Below, in pieces: positions 32,746-39,426 of a DNA stretch of 39,426 nucleotides. Made by a program: the position numbers and the translations under genes. Origin of the DNA: Halochromatium roseum (lineage in GTDB: Bacteria > Pseudomonadota > Gammaproteobacteria > Chromatiales > Chromatiaceae); assembly GCF_016653315.1 (NCBI RefSeq), contig NZ_NHSH01000039.1:1-39426 (forward strand), given 5' to 3'. The first letter of the stretch is position 1, and each line of letters starts with the position of its first letter. Below the pieces are notes generated by a model. The model saw only the letters and a list, made by a program, of their open reading frames with translations. It did no database searches and was not told where the DNA came from.

Positions 32746-33834
32746 TCAGAACCCGCGGCGCGGCTTGCCCTCCTTCAGCACCCGTTTGACCATCTTGCCG
32801 AAGGCACGATCTTTGGTCCGACGCTCGGCAAGACTGGCGGAGTTGAAGCGGTCCTCGGCTAGAAGCTTGCGCCAACGCTGCAGCCGCGCGGGGTCGAGCT
32901 GGCCCTGCTCGATGGCCTCACGGAGTGCGCAGCCGGGCTCGCGCTCGTGTTGGCAGTTCCCGAATCGGCAGTGCGCCGATAGGGCCTCAATGTCCTCGAA
33001 GGTCTCGGCGATGCCGGAGGCGGCGTCCGCCAATTGCAATTCGCGCATGCCCGGGGTGTCCAGCACCAGGCAGCCGCCGGGGATCAGGTGCAGCTCGCGA
33101 CGGGTCGTGGTATGACGCCCCTTGGCGTCGTCCTCGCGGATGACCTGGGTGGCGATTGCATCGGTGCCGGCCAGGGCGTTGGTGAGCGTGGATTTGCCGA
33201 CACCGGATGAGCCGAGGAAGGCGACGGTTTGGCCTGGCTGGCACCAGGGCGACAGCCGGTCCTGTGGGTCGTCTCCGCGAGCATCGAGCGCGAGGACCGG
33301 GACCCGATCGGAGACGCTGCGGGCGGCGTCGATCCAGGTTGGCAGATCGGTCACCAGGTCGGCCTTGGTCAACACGATGACGGGCGTGATTCCGGCCTCG
33401 AAGGCTAGCGCGACATAACGCTCTAGCCGGGCCAGGTTGAAGTCCTGATTGCAGGAGGTGACGATGAAGACCGTGTCGATGTTCGCGGCGATCAGTTGCA
33501 CCTGCCGGTCGGTGCCGGGGGCGCGGCGCTTGATCAGGCTGTTGCGGGACAGGAGGTGGCTCGCCCGGGGCTGTGCGCGATCGAGCAGCAGCCAGTCGCC
33601 GACGGTGACGTCGGCTCGCGGTGGGAGGGCCTCATCGATGCCAGCGCCCAGGATCTGCAGGCCGCTGCGATGCACGGCGACGACGCGGGCTGGGGGCGTT
33701 GCTGAGAGGGCCTCCGGGCTGGTCTGTTCGGCGAAGCTGGGTTGCCAGCCGAGTGCGGCGAGCGACGCTGGATCCTGGCTGGCTGAGTCGGCGTGCTTGC
33801 TCTCGTGAACATGGCCGAAGTCGTCGGCGTTCAT
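32746..33834 (-). CDS. rsgA: Ribosome small subunit-dependent GTPase A
   Basis: RsgA (YjeQ) is a circularly permuted GTPase that checks late 30S assembly. The 362-aa protein (ATG at 33834, which has AGGG about 9 nt upstream; ATG 33843 and TTG 33852 are alternatives) shows an OB-fold N-terminus, the permuted order LTKADLV (G4), GSSGVGKSTLTN (G1), DTPGMREL (G3), and the zinc finger CRFGNCQHEREPGC. RRELHLIPGG and the GCAL tail are typical. It ends the nitroreductase-GNAT-rsgA cluster and converges with the FlhC-like gene, marking the chromosome side of the module. Confidence 0.94.
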   Translation of the reverse strand: MNADDFGHVHESKHADSASQDPASLAALGWQPSFAEQTSPEALSATPPARVVAVHRSGLQILGAGIDEALPPRADVTVGDWLLLDRAQPRASHLLSRNSLIKRRAPGTDRQVQLIAANIDTVFIVTSCNQDFNLARLERYVALAFEAGITPVIVLTKADLVTDLPTWIDAARSVSDRVPVLALDARGDDPQDRLSPWCQPGQTVAFLGSSGVGKSTLTNALAGTDAIATQVIREDDAKGRHTTTRRELHLIPGGCLVLDTPGMRELQLADAASGIAETFEDIEALSAHCRFGNCQHEREPGCALREAIEQGQLDPARLQRWRKLLAEDRFNSASLAERRTKDRAFGKMVKRVLKEGKPRRGF

Positions 33835-33845
33835 GCGGATCATCC

Positions 33846-34385
33846 CTACCAATACATTGGATCGTTGAGTGCCTCGACACAGCGCGAGGGTCCTTTGAGC
33901 GGGGTCATCACCTGGTCCGTCAACGACTGCGCCAGCCAGCCACCGGGCTGCTGCAGCGTGAATGGAGCTGGTGCATCCTTTTCACTGATCGGCCTGAGGC
34001 CGACCTTGGCATAGTAGCCGGGATCGCCATAGGTCATGGCGATATCGACGCCGGCGCTGCGCAGCGCGGCTAAGCCTTGGTTCAGCAGCCGTTGCCCGAT
34101 GCCCATCCCTTGCTGATCGGTGACCACGGCGACCGGGCCGAGCACGAACACCGTTCGCTCATCCTGTTCGTAGGTCAGCCTGGAGAAGAGGATGCCGCCG
34201 ATGATCGCGCCCTCTTCCTCGGCGATGACGACGAAGCGATCCTGCTGCGCCGTGCTGGCGAGCAGATTGTGCACCAGACTGCCGATCAGGGCGCCTTCTT
34301 CCGCGCCCTCAGAGGCGGTGAAGGTGGCGCGGAACAGCTCGATGATCACGTCTTCTCGGCCTTGGGTATCAGTCGAAAACGGCAT
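33846..34385 (-). CDS. GNAT-family N-acetyltransferase
   Basis: The ATG at 34385 gives 179 aa with GGAA upstream. The acetyl-CoA loop is VAVVTDQQGMGIGQRLLNQG (usual Q/RxxGxG/A), preceded by GAIIGGILFSRL, and GDPGYYAKVGLRP follows, as in YhbS-like acetyltransferases. Substrate unknown. Its start lies inside the nitroreductase 3' end (17-bp overlap), and its stop is 12 bp before rsgA, so it is mid-operon. Confidence 0.88.
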   Translation of the reverse strand: MPFSTDTQGREDVIIELFRATFTASEGAEEGALIGSLVHNLLASTAQQDRFVVIAEEEGAIIGGILFSRLTYEQDERTVFVLGPVAVVTDQQGMGIGQRLLNQGLAALRSAGVDIAMTYGDPGYYAKVGLRPISEKDAPAPFTLQQPGGWLAQSLTDQVMTPLKGPSRCVEALNDPMYW

Positions 34386-35412
34386 GCGATCGTTTCCGTT
34401 GAATGGAGCAGTGGACGCTGTCACCGTTGCACGATGTTCGTCGCAGGACCCGATCGACGGGTCGTCTCGGTGAGGCCGGCAGTCGCTTCCTGGCATACCC
34501 AAGGCGAATCAGCAGCAGCGGTTGTTCGCCGGCATTCAGGCTCAGGTGAGCCGCAAGCCGCCTGCGAATCGGCTCGACCTCGCAGGGCATATTGACGTGG
34601 GCGTGCGCGATGCCAAGCGAGGTCGCGGTGAGCACGACGCGCTCGAAGCTGCGACCGACATCGACCCAATGGCGTTTGTCATTTTCCCGGGCAATGAAGA
34701 GCAGCAGCAGCGAGGACTGACGGATCGCCTTCTCCTGCCGATCGGCCTCGCCTTCTGGCTTCACCAGCCTCGTCATGATCCAGCGGCCGAGCCAGCGCGG
34801 CACGGCGGGAAAACCCAATGCCGCAGCGGCGAGGCCATCCTGTCGAGTCGATACCTCACGCCGGGTAAACCGGATCCATGACACCAGCTCCGCGACGAAG
34901 GCCGGATCATTGAACTGGACGATGTTGGCCTCCCGGACGAAGTCGATGAGCGGCTCGATGTCCGGATCGCCGACGCGGAACGGGCGTATCTGCACGGACT
35001 CGCAGCCATTGGCCTCCAGCATCGCGGTCAGATCGGAGGCGTCGATCGCTCGTCCGTCGTAGGTTCCGCGGTTCGACTGGCGCTCGGGAATGGCGCGGAA
35101 CAAGGCGTCGGTGTTCTCACTGGCGCCCTCCGACAGCCGAACCCGCAGACAGGGCTCCGGTTCATCGGCGGGGAAAGACTCGACCCTGGCGGCAAGCCCC
35201 TGATGCGCGGCTGCGACGATGAGATTGTCGAGCGCACAGCCGAGGCTGATGAACAACGCGTGATCGTCCGGGTCGACGACCGGCAGGCGCCGGGACAGGT
35301 CAGGAAAGATCCGAATCCCGTCCTGATGCACCGAGAACTGCCACGGCTGCGTGTTGTGTCCGGAAGGTGCGCGCACCGCGAAGGGGATCAGCTGCTCGGC
35401 AATGTATTCCAT
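34369..35412 (-). CDS. Nitroreductase-like protein (Acg/Rv3131 type)
   Basis: The ATG at 35412 (MEYIAEQLIPFAVRAPSGHN) has AAGG at good spacing; the frame upstream to 35538 is not conserved-looking. The 347-aa product has the nitroreductase-fold signature APSGHNTQPWQF, IPERQSNRGTYDGR, and LLLLFIARENDKRHWVDVG(RSFERV). The size and motifs are those of Acg-like proteins, in which two fused half-domains bind FMN. It is first in the cluster with GNAT and rsgA. Role unknown, perhaps redox or dormancy related. Confidence 0.83.
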   Translation of the reverse strand: MEYIAEQLIPFAVRAPSGHNTQPWQFSVHQDGIRIFPDLSRRLPVVDPDDHALFISLGCALDNLIVAAAHQGLAARVESFPADEPEPCLRVRLSEGASENTDALFRAIPERQSNRGTYDGRAIDASDLTAMLEANGCESVQIRPFRVGDPDIEPLIDFVREANIVQFNDPAFVAELVSWIRFTRREVSTRQDGLAAAALGFPAVPRWLGRWIMTRLVKPEGEADRQEKAIRQSSLLLLFIARENDKRHWVDVGRSFERVVLTATSLGIAHAHVNMPCEVEPIRRRLAAHLSLNAGEQPLLLIRLGYARKRLPASPRRPVDRVLRRTSCNGDSVHCSIQRKRSHAVFD

Positions 35413-35502
35413 ATCGCACCTTCGGGCTATCACGAGTGAGGTGAACGACGGTCTACCGATCACGCTGATGGCGATCGGACCGGGGAACAAGATTGCGCAT
35501 GA

Positions 35503-35760
35503 ACATTTGGCGCGCGGACGCTGGCCCATGCGACCCATCAGGGCTTTATCATCCCCACCGCGATGAAGATCGGCAACCTCTATGGCATCCCCGAATACGC
35601 CCCATTCTTTCGCGCACGCCTCACCCGGGTTGAGTCCTGATCATGGGCTGAGGTCCAGCGCGGACCGTTCTATCCGGAGCGCATGCCGCTGGTTCCGTTT
35701 CGGCCCTCCCAGGACGGCTCCGGGCACCTGGCAGCGCAGTTCGACAGGGTCATGGCCTGA
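35503..35760 (+). pseudogene. Possible decayed gene fragment upstream of DUF2784
   Basis: One frame reads protein-like sequence across a stop: GFIIPTAMKIGNLYGIPEY and PFFRARL up to a TGA at 35638, then GPFYPERMPLVPF and AAQFDRVMA to a second TGA at 35758. An ATG at 35563 could start it. I do not recognise the family. It may be a relic or chance in GC-rich DNA. Confidence 0.25.
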
Positions 35761-35862
35761 GCATGACCCGGTAGCGCTCGATGAAGGACGGGGCCGAGTC
35801 TCGGATCTCGAGGGTTCTCGACCGCGAGCAGGACACCCCTGACGGCAAGACTGGAGGTCACG

Positions 35863-36261
35863 ATGGACGCTTTCACATTCCGGCTGCTCGACCAAGCGCT
35901 GTTCCTGCTACACGCGGCCCTGGTGCTGTTCATCCTCACCGGCTGGATGTGGCCACCCACCCGGCGCCTGCACCTGCTTGTGGTGGTGCTCACGCTCGGC
36001 TCTTGGGTCGGGCTCGGCGCCTGGTACGGCTGGGGCTACTGCCCGCTGACCGACTGGCATTGGCAGATCAAAGCCGCCCTCGGCGAGACCGCATTGCCTG
36101 CGTCGTACATCAAGTACTACGCCGACGCGCTGACGGGTACGTCCTGGAATCCGATGCTCATCGACGTTTGGGTCGTCGGCTTGGCGCTGGCGGCGCTGGT
36201 CGTGTCAGCGGTGTTGAACGGGCGCGACTGGAGGCGGCAACGAGCCAGCAAGCGCGGGTGA
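35863..36261 (+). CDS. DUF2784 family membrane protein
   Basis: A 132-aa protein with three to four hydrophobic segments (LFLLHAALVLFILTGWMW; LHLLVVVLTLGSWVGLG; VVGLALAALVVSAVL). WGYCPLTDWHW is the family's hallmark CPLTDxxxx segment, followed by SYIKYYADAL. Members are small inner-membrane proteins of unknown function. The ATG has GGAGG about 6 nt upstream. The lipocalin gene begins 85 bp downstream on the same strand. Confidence 0.85.
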   Translation: MDAFTFRLLDQALFLLHAALVLFILTGWMWPPTRRLHLLVVVLTLGSWVGLGAWYGWGYCPLTDWHWQIKAALGETALPASYIKYYADALTGTSWNPMLIDVWVVGLALAALVVSAVLNGRDWRRQRASKRG

Positions 36262-36346
36262 TCGAGGCGAGTCAGCACAGGGGGAAAGCACCAACCGCAT
36301 CGAAGCGCGGGTTGCTTCGTCGCCATCGACGCCCAACTCCAGAGGC

Positions 36347-36883
36347 ATGATCAAGCGCCCCCTTTTGGCCTTGCGCGCGCTGCTTCCAGGGCGCCTCGGT
36401 AAGCCTCGCCAGCCGCCTGCGACTGTGGCTCGGGTCGATCTCGATCGGCTGTTGGGCACCTGGTTCGAGGTGGCCAGGCTACCCAATCTCGAGGCGGACG
36501 GCCCTTGGCAGGACAGCGTCAATGTGACCGCGACCTATACGAAGCGTGCGGATGGGCGCATCTTCGTCCAAACCGTCGCCCATAACGCGAAGGCGGGGAT
36601 GCGCCGCAGCGAGGTCAACGGTAGCGTTCATCCCGCCGATCCGAGTGGCTCGAAGCTGATCTTGCGCTTCTTCAAGCTGATCCGAGGCGACCTCTGGGTG
36701 ATTGGATTGGACCCTGATTACCGATGGGCGTTGATGGGCACGCCAAGCCGCAGGCGGCTTTGGCTCATCGCCCGCGCTCCGCGCATCGAACCCGAAGACT
36801 TTGACCAGGCCATGGCGATCGCTGTCGCGCAAGGCTACGATGCGGCGCGTGTCAGACCGACCCGGCAACGGGTCGTGTCCTGA
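36347..36883 (+). CDS. Lipocalin (Blc-like)
   Basis: A 178-aa beta-barrel protein for small hydrophobic ligands. Signatures: LDRLLGTWFEVARLPN (family GTWYEIARLP) at about 32-47, NVTATYTKRADGRIFV, and WVIGLDPDYRWALMGTPSR then RLWLIARAP near the C-terminus (family YxxxxVGxPxRxxLWIL). Bacterial Blc is an outer-membrane lipoprotein, but no lipobox or clear signal peptide is visible in the basic N-terminus (MIKRPLLALRALLPGR), so its location is unsure. Confidence 0.88.
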   Translation: MIKRPLLALRALLPGRLGKPRQPPATVARVDLDRLLGTWFEVARLPNLEADGPWQDSVNVTATYTKRADGRIFVQTVAHNAKAGMRRSEVNGSVHPADPSGSKLILRFFKLIRGDLWVIGLDPDYRWALMGTPSRRRLWLIARAPRIEPEDFDQAMAIAVAQGYDAARVRPTRQRVVS

Positions 36884-36966
36884 CGGTAGGCCGGCGGTAT
36901 GGGTGCCTTGCGCGCATCCGATCCGATCCTGGTTGCGAACCCAGACGCGGCACGCACTCCGCGCGA

Positions 36967-37617
36967 TCACAGCGTAGCGACGAAGCCGAGAACGGCCTCT
37001 GCCGCCTGATCCAGATTCTGCTCCCAGTTGCGGCCGGATTGCCGGCGCGGCTTGAAGCTGTGATCCCCGTCCTCGATCCAGGCCAGTCGAATCGACGGCG
37101 CGAGCGCGTAGCCGGCGATCTCGTCCGGCGTGCCGAAGGGATCGCGGGTGCCCTGACAGATGAGCGTTGGCGTGCGCAGGCCGCGCAGTTGCTCGGTGCG
37201 CAGCCGATCCGGCTTTCCCGGCGGATGGAACGGGTAGCCGAGGCCGACCAGCCCGGCGACGCCTCGCTCATCGGCGATCAGACTGGCCATGCGCCCGCCC
37301 AGGGATTTGCCGCCGATCAGCAGGCGTCGAGCGTCAGTCCCCGCGGCAAGCGCCTGGTCGATGACCCGATTCCAGCGCTCCAGCAGCACCGGCTCCCGGT
37401 CCGGCGGTTTGCGCCTGCCGGTGCGCCGGATCTCGGCCATGTACGGGAACTCGAAACGGATCACCCGCATCCCGGCTTGGCCCAACGCACTGGCCATCTG
37501 TGCCATGAAGGGTGAATCCATGCCCTGACCCGCACCATGGGCCAAGACCAGGGTCCAGTGCGCATCCGGGGGCCCGTCGGTCAATGAATCGAGCTCATCT
37601 GCGGGGTTGTCAGACAT
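36967..37617 (-). CDS. Alpha/beta hydrolase (KANL3/Tex30 family)
   Basis: The 216-aa protein has the alpha/beta hydrolase core: LVLAHGAGQGMDSPFM, VIRFEFPYMAEIRRTG, nucleophile elbow IGGKSLGGRMAS with the catalytic Ser, and late GDHSFKP with the catalytic His. LICQGTRDPFG carries the likely Asp. These match the KANL3/Tex30 group, often annotated dienelactone-hydrolase-like. Substrate unknown. It starts at ATG 37617 and is divergent from the phosphoesterase gene. Confidence 0.87.
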   Translation of the reverse strand: MSDNPADELDSLTDGPPDAHWTLVLAHGAGQGMDSPFMAQMASALGQAGMRVIRFEFPYMAEIRRTGRRKPPDREPVLLERWNRVIDQALAAGTDARRLLIGGKSLGGRMASLIADERGVAGLVGLGYPFHPPGKPDRLRTEQLRGLRTPTLICQGTRDPFGTPDEIAGYALAPSIRLAWIEDGDHSFKPRRQSGRNWEQNLDQAAEAVLGFVATL

Positions 37618-37787
37618 GACGTGGCGGCCTCATGATCAGTGAACCAGCGCATCCGCAGCATCATCCCGCAACAGCAGTCAGCAAGACGATGAAGGTGATC
37701 GACATCCAAGCGACCCTAAATTCGATGAGACAAGCGTGTTTGCTCGCGATCAGGTGACCCTGGCACGCAGCCCAACACACCCTTCCC

Positions 37788-38318
37788 GTGCTTCGCGTGG
37801 CCATTCTCGCCGACACTCACGGCTGCCTGGACGCGCGGGTGGAGGCCTTGGTAGCGACCTGCGACCTGGCGGTTCACGGCGGCGATATCGGTAACGCGGA
37901 GGTCTTGCAGCGCCTGCGGCCGCGTCAGGGACGGGTCATCGCCGTCATCGGAAACAACGACCTTCCACGCAAGTGGTTGCCAGAGCAAGCGCAGGTCCTG
38001 GATGGCCTGCGAGAGCACGAGAACCTGATGCTACCCGGTGGGACACTGGCGGTCATCCACGGCCACCAGCTCGCCGCCCGGAATCGCCATGAGCGTCTGC
38101 GCCGCCGCTTCCCGCAGGCCCGCGCCATTGTCTATGGGCATAGCCACCGTCTGATCGCCGATCGCGATGCGGAGCCCTGGGTGCTCAATCCCGGCGCTGC
38201 GGGCCGGGCACGGACCTTTGGCGGACCCTCCTGCATCGTACTCGACGCCGCGGAGCATCGCTGGTCACTGCGCATCGAGCGCTTCGAACCCTTGACATGC
38301 CACGGACGCTCGTCCTGA
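37788..38318 (+). CDS. Metallophosphoesterase (YfcE/MJ0936 type)
   Basis: A GTG start gives 176 aa. Metal-binding motifs in order are ADTHGCLD, HGGDIGN, GNNDLPRK (family GNCD), IHGHQ and GHSHRL. The C-terminus reads VLNPGAAGRARTFGGPSC. This is a small calcineurin-like phosphodiesterase or phosphatase, probably using Mn or Ni. Its position divergent from the hydrolase gene suggests its own promoter in the 170-bp gap. Confidence 0.92.
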   Translation: MLRVAILADTHGCLDARVEALVATCDLAVHGGDIGNAEVLQRLRPRQGRVIAVIGNNDLPRKWLPEQAQVLDGLREHENLMLPGGTLAVIHGHQLAARNRHERLRRRFPQARAIVYGHSHRLIADRDAEPWVLNPGAAGRARTFGGPSCIVLDAAEHRWSLRIERFEPLTCHGRSS

Positions 38319-38421
38319 AGCCGCCCTGTTGTTGATTGTCGCTGTCCCTCCCACGATGGCCACGCAGGACGCAGGCGTAAGTCGCTACACTTCGGAGCAA
38401 GCAACCCCTTGGAGACTGTGC

Positions 38422-38694
38422 ATGCGAATCCCTGTCCCGATCATCTTCGTTGTCGTTTCAACAGCAGCGCTACTCTCTTGCGGGCAGCAACAGCCACCTC
38501 AGGATGTTGATCCAAGGGTGGGCCGCGACTGCTTCGAGTCGCATGAGGCCTCTCTGCCGCCCGGCAGCCAGTACGAGGGGATCGCCGAGGCCTCCGATAA
38601 CCGCATCACCATCCGTGCGATGACTGGTACTCAGGTGGAAAGGTTCGATTGCTCACTGGGACCAGACGGCACGGTGACCCAGAGCAGCGACTGA
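38422..38694 (+). CDS. Small putative lipoprotein
   Basis: The ATG at 38422 has GGAG 8-9 nt upstream and gives 90 aa. The N-terminus MRIPVPIIFVVVSTAALLSC is a lipoprotein signal with a lipobox LLSC (cysteine 20). The mature part (GRDCFESHEASLPPG, AMTGTQVERFDCSLGPDG) carries two more cysteines that could form a disulphide. No family recognised. The longer frame from 38329 is not supported. Confidence 0.75.
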   Translation: MRIPVPIIFVVVSTAALLSCGQQQPPQDVDPRVGRDCFESHEASLPPGSQYEGIAEASDNRITIRAMTGTQVERFDCSLGPDGTVTQSSD

Positions 38695-38700
38695 GCTTGA

Positions 38701-38754
38701 GGTCGTCGCCGAACCCATTGTTCCCGTGGTGAGCGTCACCGTGGCGCGACGACC
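38701..38754. terminator. Nested hairpin between convergent genes
   Basis: GGTCGTCGC at 38701-38709 pairs exactly with GCGACGACC at 38746-38754. Inside lies a second stem, GGTGA / TCACC (38728-38740). It sits between the lipoprotein stop and the 3' end of the opposing amidase gene, overlapping the latter's last codons. Probably a bidirectional terminator; no T run is present. Confidence 0.55.
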
Positions 38755-39426
38755 GCCTCAGGCTGAAGGCGACCAAATCCGGGCGGCGGACGACGGTGCT
38801 GGGTCGCTTGCTCATAGGCGTAAGCATATTGGAACAGCTTGTGCTCATCGAACGGCCGCGCCAGCAGTTGCAGGCCCAGCGGCAGGCCGCTTTCGCTGAA
38901 CCCCATCGGCACCGTGATGGCCGGTTGCCCGGTATGGGGCGCAATGACTGGGCTGTTGTTGCCGTGCGGGCTCTCGCTGTCGCCGAGAAGGCGCGGCGGA
39001 TGGCTCCAACTGGGGTAGATGATCGCGTCGATCTGGTGTTCATCCATCGCGGCGAGGACGGCTTCGAGCAAGGCCTTGCGTCGCGGATCACCCTGGACGT
39101 CAACGCAGGGCGGCTGTTGTGAACTGGGATCAGCGTCGACCGCCATGGCCCACTGCATCGCTCCGGCGCTCTGGGGCAAGAATTGGTTGCTCGCCACCAC
39201 CTCATCCAGAGAGCGGATGGGGGCCTCTGGTCCCAAGGTTTGAAGATAGCGGTTCAGATCGTAGCGGAAACGGCTGCAGAAACCCGTGGCATCGGTCAGG
39301 CGCTCGAGATCGGGAATTCGGAACGGATCGAGGATGACAGCGCCGGCTTGGCGCAGATCTTCAATCGACTGGTCGAAGCGCGCCACGACCTCGGGGTCGG
39401 CGATGTCTGTCTCCGCAGCCGCATCC
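38736..39426 (-). CDS. Amidase-signature enzyme, C-terminal part (cut by window edge)
   Basis: The frame is open to the right window edge, so the gene continues beyond; 230 residues are present. It has AGAVILDPFRI, YPSWSHPP, then NSPVIAPHTGQPAITVPMGF and ESGLPLGLQLLARPFDEHKLF, the standard C-terminal end of amidase-signature proteins (glutamyl-tRNA amidotransferase A-like and aryl amidases). The catalytic Ser-cisSer-Lys region lies in the missing N-terminal part. Substrate cannot be judged. The apparent GTG start at 39386 is internal. Confidence 0.9.
   Translation of the reverse strand, partial: DAAAETDIADPEVVARFDQSIEDLRQAGAVILDPFRIPDLERLTDATGFCSRFRYDLNRYLQTLGPEAPIRSLDEVVASNQFLPQSAGAMQWAMAVDADPSSQQPPCVDVQGDPRRKALLEAVLAAMDEHQIDAIIYPSWSHPPRLLGDSESPHGNNSPVIAPHTGQPAITVPMGFSESGLPLGLQLLARPFDEHKLFQYAYAYEQATQHRRPPPGFGRLQPEAVVAPR

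Overview
The window is GC-rich, tightly packed bacterial DNA, with many 4-bp ATGA overlaps and frequent GTG starts. Gene content (RsgA, RecD2-like helicase, TrmO, YbaK-type deacylase, SRAP, DUF427, MOSC, MOBH-type conjugation genes) fits a gammaproteobacterium, perhaps of the Chromatiales type. That placement is inference: no rRNA, tRNA or photosynthesis gene is present to settle it.

Region 1 (1-8293, minus strand) is a type I restriction-modification island read as one operon: a GIY-YIG/DUF4357 protein (frameshifted), a first HsdM, a 103-aa unknown, a second HsdM, an AlbA_2/HATPase (RecG-C-like) protein, HsdS, and an HsdR that keeps only the N-terminal nuclease domain and stops near the window edge. 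Region 2 (8294-9638) is scarred: a chimeric ORF runs into a reversed aldo/keto-reductase fragment. Region 3 (9639-23679) is mixed chromosomal content: a RecD2-type helicase with one frameshift, a peroxiredoxin, a SRAP protein, a four-gene minus-strand cluster (YbaK-like, hemerythrin-like, TrmO, membrane protein) containing a (TGAGGGT)n heptamer array, DUF427 plus a nucleotidyltransferase, MOSC and DUF4174 genes with overlapping start codons, an aldo/keto reductase, a MerR operon with a recognisable operator, and two SAM methyltransferases.

Region 4 (23997-32611) is a module of an integrative conjugative element or conjugative plasmid. On the minus strand are a possible MobI-like protein, a MOBH relaxase (TraI), the coupling ATPase TraD and a TIGR03747/DUF4400-type membrane protein. 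On the plus strand are a ParM-like actin ATPase, a small ParR-like protein, and a FlhD-like/FlhC-like pair resembling the SetCD and AcaCD master activators of SXT/R391 and IncC elements. Between the two arms lies about 600 bp with repeats, a strong hairpin (candidate oriT/control DNA) and two clusters of three 11-bp iterons just upstream of parM, arranged like the parC centromere of plasmid R1. No integrase and no type IV secretion channel genes lie in the window, so the element continues elsewhere, is mobilised in trans, or is a remnant.

Region 5 (32746-39426) looks like ordinary chromosome: RsgA, a GNAT acetyltransferase and an Acg-type nitroreductase in one minus-strand cluster, then DUF2784, a lipocalin, an alpha/beta hydrolase, a metallophosphoesterase, a small lipoprotein and the C-terminal part of an amidase cut by the window edge.

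The most interesting systems are the partition-plus-activator control module of region 4 and the two-HsdM type I operon of region 1. No CRISPR array, intact insertion sequence, rRNA or tRNA was recognised.
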